A stretch of DNA of 64,000 nucleotides from Devosia sp. (GTDB lineage Bacteria > Pseudomonadota > Alphaproteobacteria > Rhizobiales > Devosiaceae): assembly GCF_028290625.1 (NCBI RefSeq), contig NZ_JAQGJM010000034.1:1-64000 (forward strand), written 5' to 3'. Of this stretch, positions 1-8,972 are shown in pieces. Under the pieces are notes generated by a model, which saw only the letters and a list, made by a program, of their open reading frames with translations, was not told the origin of the DNA and ran no database searches. The translations under genes were made by a program, and so were the position numbers. Each line of letters opens with the position of its first letter. Position 1 is the stretch's first letter.

Positions 1-376
1 CGCCGTTGAGCTTCTCCATCGGCGACGAACGCGGCTTGGCGAACTGCCCGGCAATGCGGCCGACCTTCACCACCGGCAGCGCGCCAGCATAGGTCAGCAC
101 CACCGACATCTGCAGGAAGGCACGAAATAAATCGCGGATGTTGTTGGCGCCGTGCTCGGCAAAGCTCTCGGCGCAGTCGCCGCCCTGCAGCAGGAAGGCC
201 TCGCCGCGCGATACTGCCGCGAGCCGCGTCTTGAGATCGCGAGCCTCGCCGGCAAACACCAGTGGCGGGAAGGTCGCGAGTTGACGTTCGGCTTCTTGCA
301 GCGCCGCAAGGTCCGGATAGGCCGGGACCTGCGAAATGGGCTTGTCGCGCCAGCTTGCCGGGGTCCAGTTGCTCAT
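1..376 (-). CDS. aroG: Class II 3-deoxy-7-phosphoheptulonate (DAHP) synthase, 5' part
   Basis: This would be the first enzyme of the shikimate pathway, condensing phosphoenolpyruvate and erythrose 4-phosphate. Only about 125 N-terminal residues are present; the gene runs off the left edge. The reading frame from the ATG at 374-376 begins [20 protein letters not shown] and contains [15 protein letters not shown], the block that supplies the metal-binding cysteine of plant-like (class II) DAHP synthases, followed by [15 protein letters not shown]. The N-terminal sequence matches the family well enough to name it. It is transcribed in the same direction as the glutathione reductase gene 89 bp upstream. 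Confidence 0.88.
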   Translation of the reverse strand, partial: MSNWTPASWRDKPISQVPAYPDLAALQEAERQLATFPPLVFAGEARDLKTRLAAVSRGEAFLLQGGDCAESFAEHGANNIRDLFRAFLQMSVVLTYAGALPVVKVGRIAGQFAKPRSSPMEKLNG

Positions 377-465
377 CTTACGCCTCGCTTACGCCATTGC
401 TCGTGGCCCGCGGGCCATTGCGGGCGGTCTATCAAGGCCGGACGCCCATGCCAAGGGCAATCGGG

Positions 466-1839
466 CTAGACTTTGGCCCCATTGCGATAGGTGTAAGTCG
501 GCGCCTTGAAGGTCACCAGCTCCTCGGCCGCGGTCGGATGCAGTGCCATGGCCCGATCGAAATCGGCCTTGGAGGCGCCCATGCCCATCGGAATGGCGAC
601 GAGCTGGATCATTTCAGCGGCACCTGGCCCCAGGATGTGAACGCCCAGCACCTTGCCGCCATTGGCGCCGACGATGAGCTTGAGAATGGTGCGCTCGGTC
701 TTGGTGGAGAGCGTGTTCATCATCGGCCGGAAGCGGGCGACATAGACGTCGATGTCGCCATGGGTGGCGGCTTCGGGCTCGGTGAGGCCAATGACGCCGA
801 TTTCGGGATCGGAGAACACCGCGGTAGGGATCAGCGAGTGATCGACCATCATGGGATTGTTGTTGAACACCGTCTCGGCAAAATACCAGCCTTCGCGGAT
901 CGCCACCGGCGTCAGTGCAGCCCGGCCGGTCACGTCGCCCACTGCGTAGATCGAGGGGCACGAGCTCTGCGAATAGCCGTCGACGGCGATGGCGCCCATC
1001 GGTGTCAGCTTCACGCCGGCGGTTTCGAGGCCCAGATGCCTGACGTTTGGCGCGCGGCCAGTGGCGAACATCACGGCGCCATAGGGCGCGACGACGCCGT
1101 CGCTGAAGGTGGCCGAGATGTTGTCCCCGGCCTTGGCCAACGACTTTATGGTGGTCTGGTAGATCAGCTTGATGCCGCGATCCTGCAAACCAGCTTCCAG
1201 CCCACGGCGCATATCGTCATCGAAGCCGCGCAAAATGCAGTCGCCGCGGTAGATGATGGTGGTATCGACGCCGAGCCCAGCAAAGATGGTGGCGAATTCC
1301 ACTGCGATATAGCCGCCGCCCTCGATCAGGATCGAATGGGGCAGCTTGGGCAGGTCGAACGCCTCGTTGGAGCTGATGCCAAGCTCGGCACCGAGAATGT
1401 GCGGAATGGACGGATGCGCGCCGGTGGCGATCAGGATGGTCTTGGCTTGCAAGTCGCGCTTGCCATTGACCAGATGCACCGAATTGGGGCCGGTCACGAC
1501 GGCCCGGTCGCGAATGATCTCGACGCCGGGCTTTTCCAGATTGGCAACATAGGCCTGTTCGAGCCGGGTGATTTCCTTATCCTTGTTGGCCACCAGCGTG
1601 GGCCAGTCGAACTTGGCATCGACCTGCCAGCCGAAGCTTTCCGCGACATCGAACATTTCGCTGAAGCGGGCCGCATAGACGTAGAGCTTCTTGGGCACGC
1701 AGCCGCGAATAACGCAGGTGCCGCCGACGCGGAATTCCTCGATGATGGCGACGCGCGCGCCATAGGTGGCGGCCATGCGCGCTGCGCGAACGCCGCCGGA
1801 ACCGGCGCCGATCACGACCAAATCATAGCCATCGCTCAT
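466..1839 (-). CDS. gor: Glutathione-disulfide reductase
   Basis: NADPH-dependent flavoenzyme that keeps cytosolic glutathione reduced; 457 aa, the usual length. The N-terminal FAD motif GAGSGG is at residues 11-16. The redox-active disulfide C42/C47 lies in GGTCVIRGCVPKK, the form typical of glutathione reductases rather than lipoamide dehydrogenases. A second nucleotide-binding region (IEGGGYIAVEFA) and the C-terminal HPTAAEE active-site segment are present. The start at 1839 is chosen because it gives MSDGYDLVVIGAG and has an AGGAG ribosome binding site about 10 bases upstream. A longer in-frame start at 1923 would read through the terminator of the gene behind it. Confidence 0.93.
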   Translation of the reverse strand: MSDGYDLVVIGAGSGGVRAARMAATYGARVAIIEEFRVGGTCVIRGCVPKKLYVYAARFSEMFDVAESFGWQVDAKFDWPTLVANKDKEITRLEQAYVANLEKPGVEIIRDRAVVTGPNSVHLVNGKRDLQAKTILIATGAHPSIPHILGAELGISSNEAFDLPKLPHSILIEGGGYIAVEFATIFAGLGVDTTIIYRGDCILRGFDDDMRRGLEAGLQDRGIKLIYQTTIKSLAKAGDNISATFSDGVVAPYGAVMFATGRAPNVRHLGLETAGVKLTPMGAIAVDGYSQSSCPSIYAVGDVTGRAALTPVAIREGWYFAETVFNNNPMMVDHSLIPTAVFSDPEIGVIGLTEPEAATHGDIDVYVARFRPMMNTLSTKTERTILKLIVGANGGKVLGVHILGPGAAEMIQLVAIPMGMGASKADFDRAMALHPTAAEELVTFKAPTYTYRNGAKV

Positions 1840-1887
1840 GTGGGAAGCTCTCCTGCGGGATGCCCTATATCGGGTGGCGCATCGCAT

Positions 1888-1915
1888 AAAAAAAGACCCC
1901 GCACAAGGCGGGGTC
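1888..1915 (-). terminator. Rho-independent terminator after the DUF2059 gene
   Basis: Eight-base-pair GC stem (1895-1902 with 1908-1915), five-base loop, then seven T residues on the minus strand. It lies just downstream of the stop of the DUF2059 gene and upstream of gor, so gor probably has its own promoter or depends on read-through. Confidence 0.8.
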
Positions 1916-1939
1916 CGGGTCACGTCAGCGGCAAGGCGC

Positions 1940-2452
1940 CTAGATGGCGACGCCCTTGGAACGCAGTTCGGCGCGCACCTTGGCGTAGAACTCCTGCTTC
2001 ACGTTGCCGCTGAAGACCTGCATCACGCGCTGCAGATCGGTGTTGATCTCGGAATTGGCCGAGGCCAGCTTCATGCCGGTCGGCGAGGAGTAGAAATCCA
2101 CGATCTGCTGCAACTCTTCCATCGAGAAGCGGATGGCATAGACACGGGCGAACTGGTCGAGCAGATCGCCCTTATGACCCTTGTACTCTTCCAGAACCTT
2201 GGAGATGGCATCGTTGGTCTGGTCCGAAATCTCGGGATTCTGCTGGATGATCTGCTTCATCGACTGAACAGCAGTCTCGACCAGCGTGGTTTCGTAGATC
2301 GCCGACTTGTCCGTCAGGTCCACATATTTCCGCGCCAGCGCCAACTGCTCGGGCGGCACTTCCTGCGCGATCGCCGGCATCGCCAGCGCAATAATCGTTG
2401 CGCTCAGCACCACTGCGAACAGCGCCTTGGCGCGCGTCAAAACACCCGTCAT
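1940..2452 (-). CDS. DUF2059 domain secreted protein
   Basis: About 170 aa. Residues 1-30 form a signal peptide (positive start MTGVLTRAKA, hydrophobic run, cut near AIAQ). The rest is a helical DUF2059 domain with the typical segment FYSSPTGMKLASANSEI and a C-terminal SKGVAI. The function of the family is unknown; the protein is inferred to be periplasmic. It follows rpiA by 44 bp on the same strand and is closed by a strong terminator. The start is uncertain: an in-frame ATG at 2467 adds five residues, and neither start has a clear ribosome binding site. Confidence 0.75.
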   Translation of the reverse strand: MTGVLTRAKALFAVVLSATIIALAMPAIAQEVPPEQLALARKYVDLTDKSAIYETTLVETAVQSMKQIIQQNPEISDQTNDAISKVLEEYKGHKGDLLDQFARVYAIRFSMEELQQIVDFYSSPTGMKLASANSEINTDLQRVMQVFSGNVKQEFYAKVRAELRSKGVAI

Positions 2453-2496
2453 CCTGCAATACCCCATTTGTCCAGAGCCATGCTCTGGATCAGTGT

Positions 2497-3189
2497 TCAC
2501 TTCAGAATGGTTCTTACGCCATCCGCCGTTGCCACATAAGCCTTTTTGCACATGTTGAGGAACAGCCCGTGCTGCACCACGCCGGGAACGTCCAGCAATG
2601 CGCGAGACAGCGCTTCTGGCTGCGAAATGCGGCCAAAAAAAGCATCCAGGATCAAGTGTCCGCCATCGGTGACGAAGCTTTCACCCCCCGCCGTCTGTCG
2701 CAGTCGCAGGCCGCCTTCGGCGCCATGCTGCGCCAAAACCGTCTCCAGCGAACGCCTTGTGGCGCCCAACGCGAAGCGGTTGACCTCGATCGGCAGCGGG
2801 AAGCGGCCCAGTGTCTCGACCAGCTTGGAGGCGTCCGCGATGACGATCATCATGTCGGAGGCGGCGGCGACGATCTTCTCGCGCAGGAGTGCCCCGCCGG
2901 CGCCCTTGATCAGGTTCAGGCCGGGATCGATTTCGTCGGCACCGTCGACGGTAACGTCGAGACGGTCGATGGTATCGAGATCGGTCAGCGGGATATTGAG
3001 GGAACGCGCCTGGGCCGCAGTGACTTCGGAGGTCGGCACGCAGAGGCATTCGAACCCGGCGGCGACCTTTTCGCCCAGCAGATCAACAAAGTGCCTGGCG
3101 GTAGATCCGGTCCCCAGCCCCAAGCGCATGCCGGAGCGGATATCGCCCAGGGCCATGGCCGCTGCCTGCCGCTTCAACGCATCGTTCAC
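2497..3189 (-). CDS. rpiA: Ribose-5-phosphate isomerase A
   Basis: Interconverts ribose 5-phosphate and ribulose 5-phosphate in the pentose phosphate pathway. It has 230 aa with the RpiA signatures [34 protein letters not shown] (catalytic Asp/Glu region and phosphate loop) and a C-terminal GVVQHGLFL. The GTG at 3187-3189 is preferred: it gives the usual short lead ([17 protein letters not shown]) and has GGGGAT eight bases upstream. A further-upstream ATG at 3294 would add 35 unlikely residues. It precedes the DUF2059 gene. Confidence 0.92.
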   Translation of the reverse strand: MNDALKRQAAAMALGDIRSGMRLGLGTGSTARHFVDLLGEKVAAGFECLCVPTSEVTAAQARSLNIPLTDLDTIDRLDVTVDGADEIDPGLNLIKGAGGALLREKIVAAASDMMIVIADASKLVETLGRFPLPIEVNRFALGATRRSLETVLAQHGAEGGLRLRQTAGGESFVTDGGHLILDAFFGRISQPEALSRALLDVPGVVQHGLFLNMCKKAYVATADGVRTILK

Positions 3190-3434
3190 TGGTTTATCCC
3201 CGCTGCCATTTGGGTCGTCATGGCGTCGTGCCGAGGCGGTGTCAAGCCGGGCATCACGCATTAGTGAACGGTCATTGTAACCGGACAGCAACACAATTTG
3301 ACGAAGGTATTGAGAGTGTGGCGAAAAAGGGGCACCTGCCCTTTCCGCTATTCATCGAACCGCGTATGCAACACAAATTCTTGAGCGGCCCGAATCGTTG
3401 CGGCTTGTTCAACTGTCAGAGGCACAGTCGGCAA

Positions 3435-4028
3435 ATGTCCAAGTTGAAATCCACGATAGCGATCGCGCTGTCGATACTTTTATCTTTCGCTCTCGTTACG
3501 CCGTCGATGGCGGCGCGTGTTTACAACGCCGACACCAATACCTGGGAAGAACCTGCTGTGGTTGCCCAGCGCAGCCATGGCCGCAGCGCCATTCCGCGCG
3601 AAGAAGTCGCTTATGCGGGCAATTATGCCCCGGGCTCGATCATCGTTGAGACCTCCGAGCGCCGCCTCTATTTCGTGCTCGGCGATGGCCGCGCCATGAA
3701 GTACGGCATCGGCGTCGGCCGTGACGGCTTCACCTGGGCCGGTACCCACCGCGTCAGCCGCAAGGCCGAGTGGCCGGGCTGGACCCCGCCGGCACAGATG
3801 CGCAAGCGCGTTCCGGATCTGCCGGCATACATGCCTGGTGGCCCGGACAATCCGCTTGGCGCCCGGGCCATGTATATCGGCTCGACGCTCTATCGCCTGC
3901 ACGGCACCTCAGAACCCTGGTCTATCGGCCAGGCCGTCTCCTCGGGCTGCATCCGCCTGACCAATGAAGACGTGATCGACCTCTATGATCGCGTCAAGGT
4001 CGGTGCGCTGGTGGTCGTTCACCACTAA
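3435..4028 (+). CDS. Secreted L,D-transpeptidase (YkuD domain)
   Basis: 197 aa. Residues 1-26 are a signal peptide (TPSMAA cleavage region). A YkuD catalytic domain covers about 66-196. The active site is complete: H156 in LHGTSEP and C172 in SSGCIRL. Such enzymes crosslink peptidoglycan by 3-3 bonds or anchor proteins to it, in the periplasm. The length and the single domain match the small ErfK/YbiS/YcfS/YnhG-type proteins common in rhizobia. An earlier in-frame ATG at 3366 exists, but the signal peptide favours 3435. A strong terminator follows. Confidence 0.88.
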   Translation: MSKLKSTIAIALSILLSFALVTPSMAARVYNADTNTWEEPAVVAQRSHGRSAIPREEVAYAGNYAPGSIIVETSERRLYFVLGDGRAMKYGIGVGRDGFTWAGTHRVSRKAEWPGWTPPAQMRKRVPDLPAYMPGGPDNPLGARAMYIGSTLYRLHGTSEPWSIGQAVSSGCIRLTNEDVIDLYDRVKVGALVVVHH

Positions 4029-4047
4029 GCAGTGCCGGATAATTGAA

Positions 4048-4075
4048 AAGGCCAGCTTTCGGGCTGGCCTTTTTT
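4048..4075 (+). terminator. Rho-independent terminator after the L,D-transpeptidase gene
   Basis: Nine-base-pair stem (4048-4056 with 4063-4071), six-base loop and a run of T at 4070-4075. It separates the transpeptidase gene from moaA. Confidence 0.85.
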
Positions 4076-4123
4076 ATTTGCATTTGGCTTTGAAAATCGC
4101 CTCGCCGGGGCTAGATTTGGCCC

Positions 4124-5149
4124 ATGAACCTCTCCGCCGCCAGTATCGCGCCGACCACCAGACCGCTTGTCGATCGCTATGGACGGCATATTTCCTACCT
4201 CCGGATTTCCGTGACGGACCGCTGCGATTTTCGCTGTGTGTACTGCATGGCGGAAAACATGACCTTCCTGCCCAAAAAGGACGTGCTGTCGTTCGAGGAA
4301 ATCGAAACCATCGCGACGGCGTTCGTAGCGCGCGGGGTCAACAAGATAAGATTGACCGGTGGCGAGCCGCTGGTGCGAAAAGATATCCTCGATCTGGTGC
4401 GCTCGCTCGGCCGCCATATCGGCCATGGCCTGGACGAGCTGACGATCACCACCAATGGCAGCCAATTGAGCAAGCATGCTGGATTTCTTGCTGATGCCGG
4501 AGTGCGTCGCCTGAACGTATCGCTCGACACGCTGGATAGTGACCGTTTTGCAGCCATTACGAGGCGGGGACGGATCGCCGACGTGATGGCGGGGATCGAC
4601 GCCGCGCAAGCGGCAGGCCTGGCGGTTAAGATCAACATGGTGGCGATGGCCGGCGTCAACGACGACGAAATCGAGCCGATGATGGCCTGGGCGCATGGGC
4701 GCGGCATGGGCCTGACGCTGATCGAGGGCATGCCGCTGGGTGAGGTCGGGATCGACCGGGTCGACAGCTATTTGCCGCTCAAGGAACTGCACGACCGGTT
4801 GGCGCAACGCTACACGTTGGAAAAGCTGGACCAACGCACCGGTGGGCCGGCCCGCTATGTGCGGGTGGCCGAGACGGGGGGCGTGCTCGGCTTCATCACG
4901 CCGATGAGCCATAACTTCTGCGAGAGCTGCAACCGGGTGCGGCTGACCGCGACCGGGCAGTTGTTCATGTGCCTGGGGCAGGACGACCAGGTCAACCTGC
5001 GCGATGCCTTGCGGGACGAGGGCATGGACGGGCTCGACGCGGCGCTGGATCGCGCCATGCTACTCAAGCCCAAGGGGCATGATTTCGTCATCGACCGCGC
5101 CCGGCCGCAGCCGGCGCTGGGCCGGCATATGTCGGTGACCGGGGGCTAG
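4124..5149 (+). CDS. moaA: GTP 3',8-cyclase MoaA
   Basis: Radical SAM enzyme that starts molybdenum cofactor synthesis by converting GTP to the cyclic precursor that MoaC then uses. 341 aa. The N-terminal cluster is C34-x3-C38-x2-C41 ([10 protein letters not shown]). [11 protein letters not shown] follows, and a C-terminal second 4Fe-4S site ([20 protein letters not shown]) is present. The protein ends in the Gly-Gly pair needed for activity in MoaA. No other moa gene is in the window. The downstream GFA gene begins 6 bp after the stop and is probably co-transcribed. Confidence 0.96.
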   Translation: MNLSAASIAPTTRPLVDRYGRHISYLRISVTDRCDFRCVYCMAENMTFLPKKDVLSFEEIETIATAFVARGVNKIRLTGGEPLVRKDILDLVRSLGRHIGHGLDELTITTNGSQLSKHAGFLADAGVRRLNVSLDTLDSDRFAAITRRGRIADVMAGIDAAQAAGLAVKINMVAMAGVNDDEIEPMMAWAHGRGMGLTLIEGMPLGEVGIDRVDSYLPLKELHDRLAQRYTLEKLDQRTGGPARYVRVAETGGVLGFITPMSHNFCESCNRVRLTATGQLFMCLGQDDQVNLRDALRDEGMDGLDAALDRAMLLKPKGHDFVIDRARPQPALGRHMSVTGG

Positions 5150-5154
5150 GCCAA

Positions 5155-5550
5155 TTGACCGCGGACATAGTGCACAAAGGATCGTGCCTGTGTGGCGGCG
5201 TTCGTTTCGAGGTCCAGGGGGAGCTGCCGGCACCAAATGCCTGCCACTGTTCGATGTGCCGCAAGCATACGGGGCACTATGAAGCTGGCACCGATGTGCC
5301 GCGATCGGCCGTTACAATTACCGGTCAAGACAATCTGACCTGGTTTCGATCGTCGGAGAAGGTCAAGCGTGGATTTTGCTCGATCTGCGGTTCGTCGTTA
5401 TTTTTCGATCCGCCTGCGCTGGACTGGATTGGTATCATGATGGGCGCGTTCGATACGCCGACGAATACCAAGCTCGCCTACCACATCTTCGTGGCCGACA
5501 AGGGCGACTATTACGACATTACGGATGGGCTGCCGCAGAACTTGCAGTAG
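5155..5550 (+). CDS. GFA-family (CENP-V/GFA) zinc protein
   Basis: 131 aa with the paired-cysteine pattern of the GFA family: SCLCGGVRFE near residue 11, CHCSMCRK near 30 and FCSICGSSLFF near 76. The family was named for glutathione-dependent formaldehyde-activating enzyme, but most members have no assigned reaction, so only zinc binding is inferred. The start is unclear: a TTG at 5155 or a GTG at 5170 both leave the first cysteine motif intact. Its closeness to moaA suggests a shared transcript, not a shared pathway. Confidence 0.82.
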   Translation: MTADIVHKGSCLCGGVRFEVQGELPAPNACHCSMCRKHTGHYEAGTDVPRSAVTITGQDNLTWFRSSEKVKRGFCSICGSSLFFDPPALDWIGIMMGAFDTPTNTKLAYHIFVADKGDYYDITDGLPQNLQ

Positions 5551-5653
5551 TGCTCGTCAGGTCTCGGTCCAAGCGACGGTGGCCAAACGTCCCCCACCCT
5601 TGATCCCTCCCCGCGAGTGGGAGGGTGTCGACTGAGAGTCGGGCGGGTACCCC

Positions 5654-6058
5654 TTACCTGCCGTCGGCGCGTTCTACGAGTTCGACGATGATCCCGTCGG
5701 GGTCGCGGACGAAGGAGACGCGCTTGAACATCTCCTGGTTGTGGGCGATGCGCGGCTGCTCGATGATTTCGACGCCGGCGGCGGCCAGCTTTTCGATCAT
5801 GACGCCGATATCGGTGAAGGCGAAAGTGAGGTGACGGACGCCCGCCTCATCTGGCGGGACATCGCGGGCCGGATCGACGGTGCCGGGAGCAAAGACCTCC
5901 AGCATGCCGCCGCCGGCGTCGAGGAACGCGGCTTCGCCTTTGATCTGGGGCTTGCGCAGGACCAGTTTGAAGCCGAGCAGCCCGCAATAGAAGGCGATGG
6001 TGCGATCGAGATCGCCCGACGTCATGCCGATGTGTTCAAAACCGAGCAGTTGGGTCAT
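5654..6058 (-). CDS. VOC (glyoxalase/bleomycin-resistance fold) protein
   Basis: 134 aa forming two beta-alpha-beta-beta-beta modules. All four expected metal ligands are present: H9 (FEHIGM), E54 (MLEVF), H76 (VRHLTF) and E126 (IVELVE), so a metal-dependent lyase or isomerase is plausible. It resembles lactoylglutathione lyase and methylmalonyl-CoA epimerase, but the substrate cannot be read from sequence. Its ATG overlaps the TGA of the Lrp-type regulator in an ATGA overlap, so the two are translationally coupled and its expression probably follows that regulator. Confidence 0.82.
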   Translation of the reverse strand: MTQLLGFEHIGMTSGDLDRTIAFYCGLLGFKLVLRKPQIKGEAAFLDAGGGMLEVFAPGTVDPARDVPPDEAGVRHLTFAFTDIGVMIEKLAAAGVEIIEQPRIAHNQEMFKRVSFVRDPDGIIVELVERADGR

Positions 6059-6540
6059 TTGTCATCGTCGGTGATGAGGGCGTAATCGAGGGGCAGGGCC
6101 GTGGTGTACTTGATCTGCTCCATGGCGAAGGAGGAGCTGACATCGGTCAGCGCGATCTTGGCAATCAGCTTTTTGTAAAAACTGTCATAGGCGCCGATAT
6201 CGGGCACGACGATGCGCAGCAGATAGTCCACGTCCCCGCTCATGCGGTAAAATTCGACGACCTCGGGAAAATCCTCAACCACGGTGGCGAATTTGCGCAG
6301 CCAGCCCTCGCTGTGCTCGTTGGTCTTGACGGAGACAAACACAGTGACGCCGGCATTGACCTTGGCCGGGTCGAGCACGGCGACGCGGCGCTTGATGACG
6401 CCGTCTTCTTCCATCTTCTGGATGCGGCGCCAGCACGGCGTGGTCGAAAGGCCGACCTTGCGGCCGATCTCGGCCACCGGCATGGTGGCATCCTTCTGCA
6501 GCAGCGTGAGAATCTTGCGATCTATCTTGTCCAGCGCCAT
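6055..6540 (-). CDS. Lrp/AsnC-family transcriptional regulator
   Basis: 161 aa. The N-terminal winged helix-turn-helix (LDKIDRKILTLLQKDATMPV, then IGRKVGLSTTPCWRRIQ) is followed by an AsnC/RAM ligand-binding domain (FVSVKTNEH, FYRMSGDVDYLLRIVV). Such proteins sense amino acids or related compounds. The first residue could also be the ATG at 6541-6543. A G-rich ribosome binding site lies directly upstream. A perfect 17-base palindrome (6548-6564) sits before the start, as expected for autoregulation. It is the first gene of a two-gene unit with the VOC protein. Confidence 0.9.
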   Translation of the reverse strand: MALDKIDRKILTLLQKDATMPVAEIGRKVGLSTTPCWRRIQKMEEDGVIKRRVAVLDPAKVNAGVTVFVSVKTNEHSEGWLRKFATVVEDFPEVVEFYRMSGDVDYLLRIVVPDIGAYDSFYKKLIAKIALTDVSSSFAMEQIKYTTALPLDYALITDDDK

Positions 6541-6547
6541 CATGCCC

Positions 6548-6564
6548 CCGAAATCAGATTTCGG
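6548..6564. promoter_or_regulatory. Palindromic putative operator of the Lrp-type regulator
   Basis: CCGAAATC-A-GATTTCGG, a perfect inverted repeat with 8-base arms, ends a few bases before the regulator's start codon. A further half-site-like GAAATCTTCG follows about 10 bases further upstream. Position and symmetry suggest autoregulation by the Lrp/AsnC protein; this is inference. Confidence 0.5.
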
Positions 6565-6679
6565 CATTAGCGCGAAATCTTCGTCAATTTTCTTAATGAG
6601 TGCCACAAGTCGCATTTGCACGCAATAATCTTGCGCGGAATGCGGGAATACAAAGCCAGCCGGTTTTCTTAACGCTTCC

Positions 6680-7243
6680 TTAGAAGCGCGGCAGCCAGTC
6701 CCAGCCGGGATTGGTTTCGGCCTCGCGCCCGTGCCGGTCGCGCCAGGCGCGGGGGGAATCGAATGTTCCGACCCAGAGACCGCGCTTGGCATTGCGGGCG
6801 TCGGTCTCTTCGCCGCCGTAGTCGTCCGAGGATATGGCGAGGCCCGCCTCGACCATTTGCGCGCCCAGGTCGCGGCCATTGACACTGCAGGTCGCCAGGA
6901 TGCGGCCGAAGCGGTCATGGCCATCGGGCTGGCAGAGCGGCGCTTTACCGGCGACCAACGCCACCAGCTTGTCGCGCGCGGTGCGGCCGCAGGTCCAGCT
7001 CTGGCCGCCGGCATCGGCGCAGATCTGGTCGAGTTCGGGCGCATCGATGCCCAGAAGGCGAATGCGCTCGTCGCCGAGATGAAAGCTGTCGCCGTCGCTG
7101 ATCCGAGCCCGGCCGGAGACGGGCGCCTCGGCGGGTGTCAGCCGGTCGACCAGCAGGGCGCAGGCCGCCAAAATCAGAATCGCCAGCACGGCGCCAAAAC
7201 GGCCGCGAAAGGGACGTCCCTGCATGAGGTTTGATGGTCGCAC
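6680..7243 (-). CDS. Membrane-anchored thermonuclease-like (SNase fold) protein
   Basis: 187 aa. An N-terminal hydrophobic segment (about residues 17-33, ending LAACALLV) is a signal anchor or signal peptide. A staphylococcal-nuclease domain follows, with RISDGDSFHLGDERIRLLGIDAPE (read as its parts SDGDSF and RLLGIDAPE), DRFGRILATC and the conserved GLAISS/RGLW end. It probably acts outside the cytoplasm as a nuclease. A second ATG at 7225 is possible; 7243 has GGTGAAG upstream. It is divergent from the sensor kinase. Confidence 0.82.
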   Translation of the reverse strand: MRPSNLMQGRPFRGRFGAVLAILILAACALLVDRLTPAEAPVSGRARISDGDSFHLGDERIRLLGIDAPELDQICADAGGQSWTCGRTARDKLVALVAGKAPLCQPDGHDRFGRILATCSVNGRDLGAQMVEAGLAISSDDYGGEETDARNAKRGLWVGTFDSPRAWRDRHGREAETNPGWDWLPRF

Positions 7244-7430
7244 TTCACCGCCCGTTAACTACGCATCGCTAGTGTTTATTCACCAGCCCGAGGTCTGCCG
7301 ATATTCCGGTGGTGCCCGGCTGCAAATGGCGGCTTTGCAAACCACTATTTTTGATTCGACCCGAGCTGATTTTGTCTTCCCGTGCGAATGCGTACCCCGT
7401 TCGCGGCTTTTAGTAACGAGTAAGAGTTTG

Positions 7431-8960
7431 ATGCCGTCCCAGCCGGCTGACATCGATGCGGACGTCCGTTCCCTGATGGGGCGCGACAGCAAGCGCACCG
7501 CCAACAAAACCGTGCTCGACGCGCGTCAGCGCCTCACATCGAGTTCGGGCACGCGCGCCTCCTATGATTTCGAGCTGATGCACGACTATGCGGGCTCGCG
7601 CCTGGCATCGGCGCTGCCGATCGCGGCGATCGTGGGCATTTTGGCCTTCGTGTCCAGCTTCTGGGTGCCGGCAATCTTCACCGCGCTGTGGGCCGGTATG
7701 GTGCTGATCAGCCTGCTGACGCTGGTGCTGATGGCGCAGCGCTTCAAATCCAGCGATCCATCCAAATTCAATGCGGGGCAATGGACGACCAGTTTCGTTT
7801 TCGGCGAAACCGTCTATGGGCTGTCATGGTCGCTGCTGGCGCTGTTCACGCTGGTGGCAGACCCGGCCGAGCTGACGCCAGTGATGTTCGCCATGGTGCT
7901 TGTTGGTGTCGCCGCCAACGCGGTTGCTACCAATACACTCCCCCCTGCGACCCTGATGAGCACGCTGCCGGTCACCCTGACCGTATCGATCAACCTGATC
8001 GCCATTGGCGGCACGCTCAATTACACCCTCGGCGCGGTGGCCATTTTCGGGGAAATTTTCTTCGTCTACCTGGCGCGGCAGTTGCACGCATCCGAACTCG
8101 AAACCATTACCCACCAGTCGGAAAAAGACTCGCTGATCAGCGAATTGGAAGAGGCCCGGCATATGTCGGACGAGGCGCGGCGCCACGCCGAGCAGGCCAA
8201 TATCGCCAAGTCGCAGTTCCTGGCCACCATGAGCCATGAGCTGCGCACGCCGCTCAACGCCATTATCGGCTTTTCCGAAGTGCTGAAATCGGAACTGCTG
8301 GGGCCACACCAGGTGCCGCAATACAAGGAATATGCGGGCGACATTCACTCCAGCGGGCAGCATCTGTTGAATCTGATCAACGAACTGCTCGACCTCAGCC
8401 GCATCGAGGCGGGCAAGTATGAGCTGAACGAAGAAGTGGTGTCGCTGGTCGATATCGCCGAGGACTGCCGCCGCATGATGGAACTGCGCGCCAAATCCAA
8501 GGGGATCGAGCTGGTCTATACCTTTGGCAATAACCTGCCAAAACTGTGGGGCGACGAGCGCGCTATCCGCCAGGTGGTGCTGAACCTGTTGTCCAATGCC
8601 ATCAAGTTCACCCCGCAGCAGGGCAAGGTGACGCTGATGGTGACCCGCAGCGTCGACGGCGGGCAGATGGTTTCGGTCAAGGACAACGGCCCGGGCATTC
8701 CCGAGGATGAAATCTCCACGGTGCTGTCATCCTTCGGCCAGGGCTCGCTGGCACAGAAGACTGCCGAACAGGGCGCGGGCCTTGGCCTGCCCATCGTGCA
8801 GAAAATCATGGACCTGCATCAGGGCCGGTTCGACCTGTTCTCCAAGCTGCGCTTCGGTACGGAAGTTATCGGGACGTTCCCGCGCGCACGTGTGATGGAC
8901 GCGCTGGCGCCGGTGGTGGAGAAGCGGAACCGGTTGGAGATTTTCTCGGAAGCGGGTTAA
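7431..8960 (+). CDS. Membrane histidine kinase, PleC/DivJ (PdhS)-like
   Basis: 509 aa. The soluble N-terminus (1-55) is followed by about six hydrophobic segments (roughly 60-215). A coiled-coil linker (220-258) leads to a HisKA domain with H269 in ATMSHELRTPLNAIIGFSEVLK and an HATPase domain (N-box NLLSNAIKFTP, DNGPGIP, GAGLGLPIV). There is no receiver domain. The HisKA sequence is the type found in the alphaproteobacterial cell-cycle kinases that act on DivK and PleD, so DivK is a reasonable but unproven partner. The start at 7431 has AAGAG upstream; no response regulator gene is adjacent. Confidence 0.85.
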   Translation: MPSQPADIDADVRSLMGRDSKRTANKTVLDARQRLTSSSGTRASYDFELMHDYAGSRLASALPIAAIVGILAFVSSFWVPAIFTALWAGMVLISLLTLVLMAQRFKSSDPSKFNAGQWTTSFVFGETVYGLSWSLLALFTLVADPAELTPVMFAMVLVGVAANAVATNTLPPATLMSTLPVTLTVSINLIAIGGTLNYTLGAVAIFGEIFFVYLARQLHASELETITHQSEKDSLISELEEARHMSDEARRHAEQANIAKSQFLATMSHELRTPLNAIIGFSEVLKSELLGPHQVPQYKEYAGDIHSSGQHLLNLINELLDLSRIEAGKYELNEEVVSLVDIAEDCRRMMELRAKSKGIELVYTFGNNLPKLWGDERAIRQVVLNLLSNAIKFTPQQGKVTLMVTRSVDGGQMVSVKDNGPGIPEDEISTVLSSFGQGSLAQKTAEQGAGLGLPIVQKIMDLHQGRFDLFSKLRFGTEVIGTFPRARVMDALAPVVEKRNRLEIFSEAG

Positions 8961-8972
8961 TCGAGCGGTGCT

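Noticed and set aside
404-417. 14-base perfect palindrome TGGCCCGCGGGCCA near the DAHP synthase start
   Set aside because: No loop for a terminator and GC-rich palindromes of this size are expected by chance in such DNA; kept only as a note.
262-2013. Long open frame (583 codons) antisense to gor
   Set aside because: It is the mirror of a clearly identified gene in a GC-rich genome, has no domain, and runs across a terminator and two intergenic gaps.
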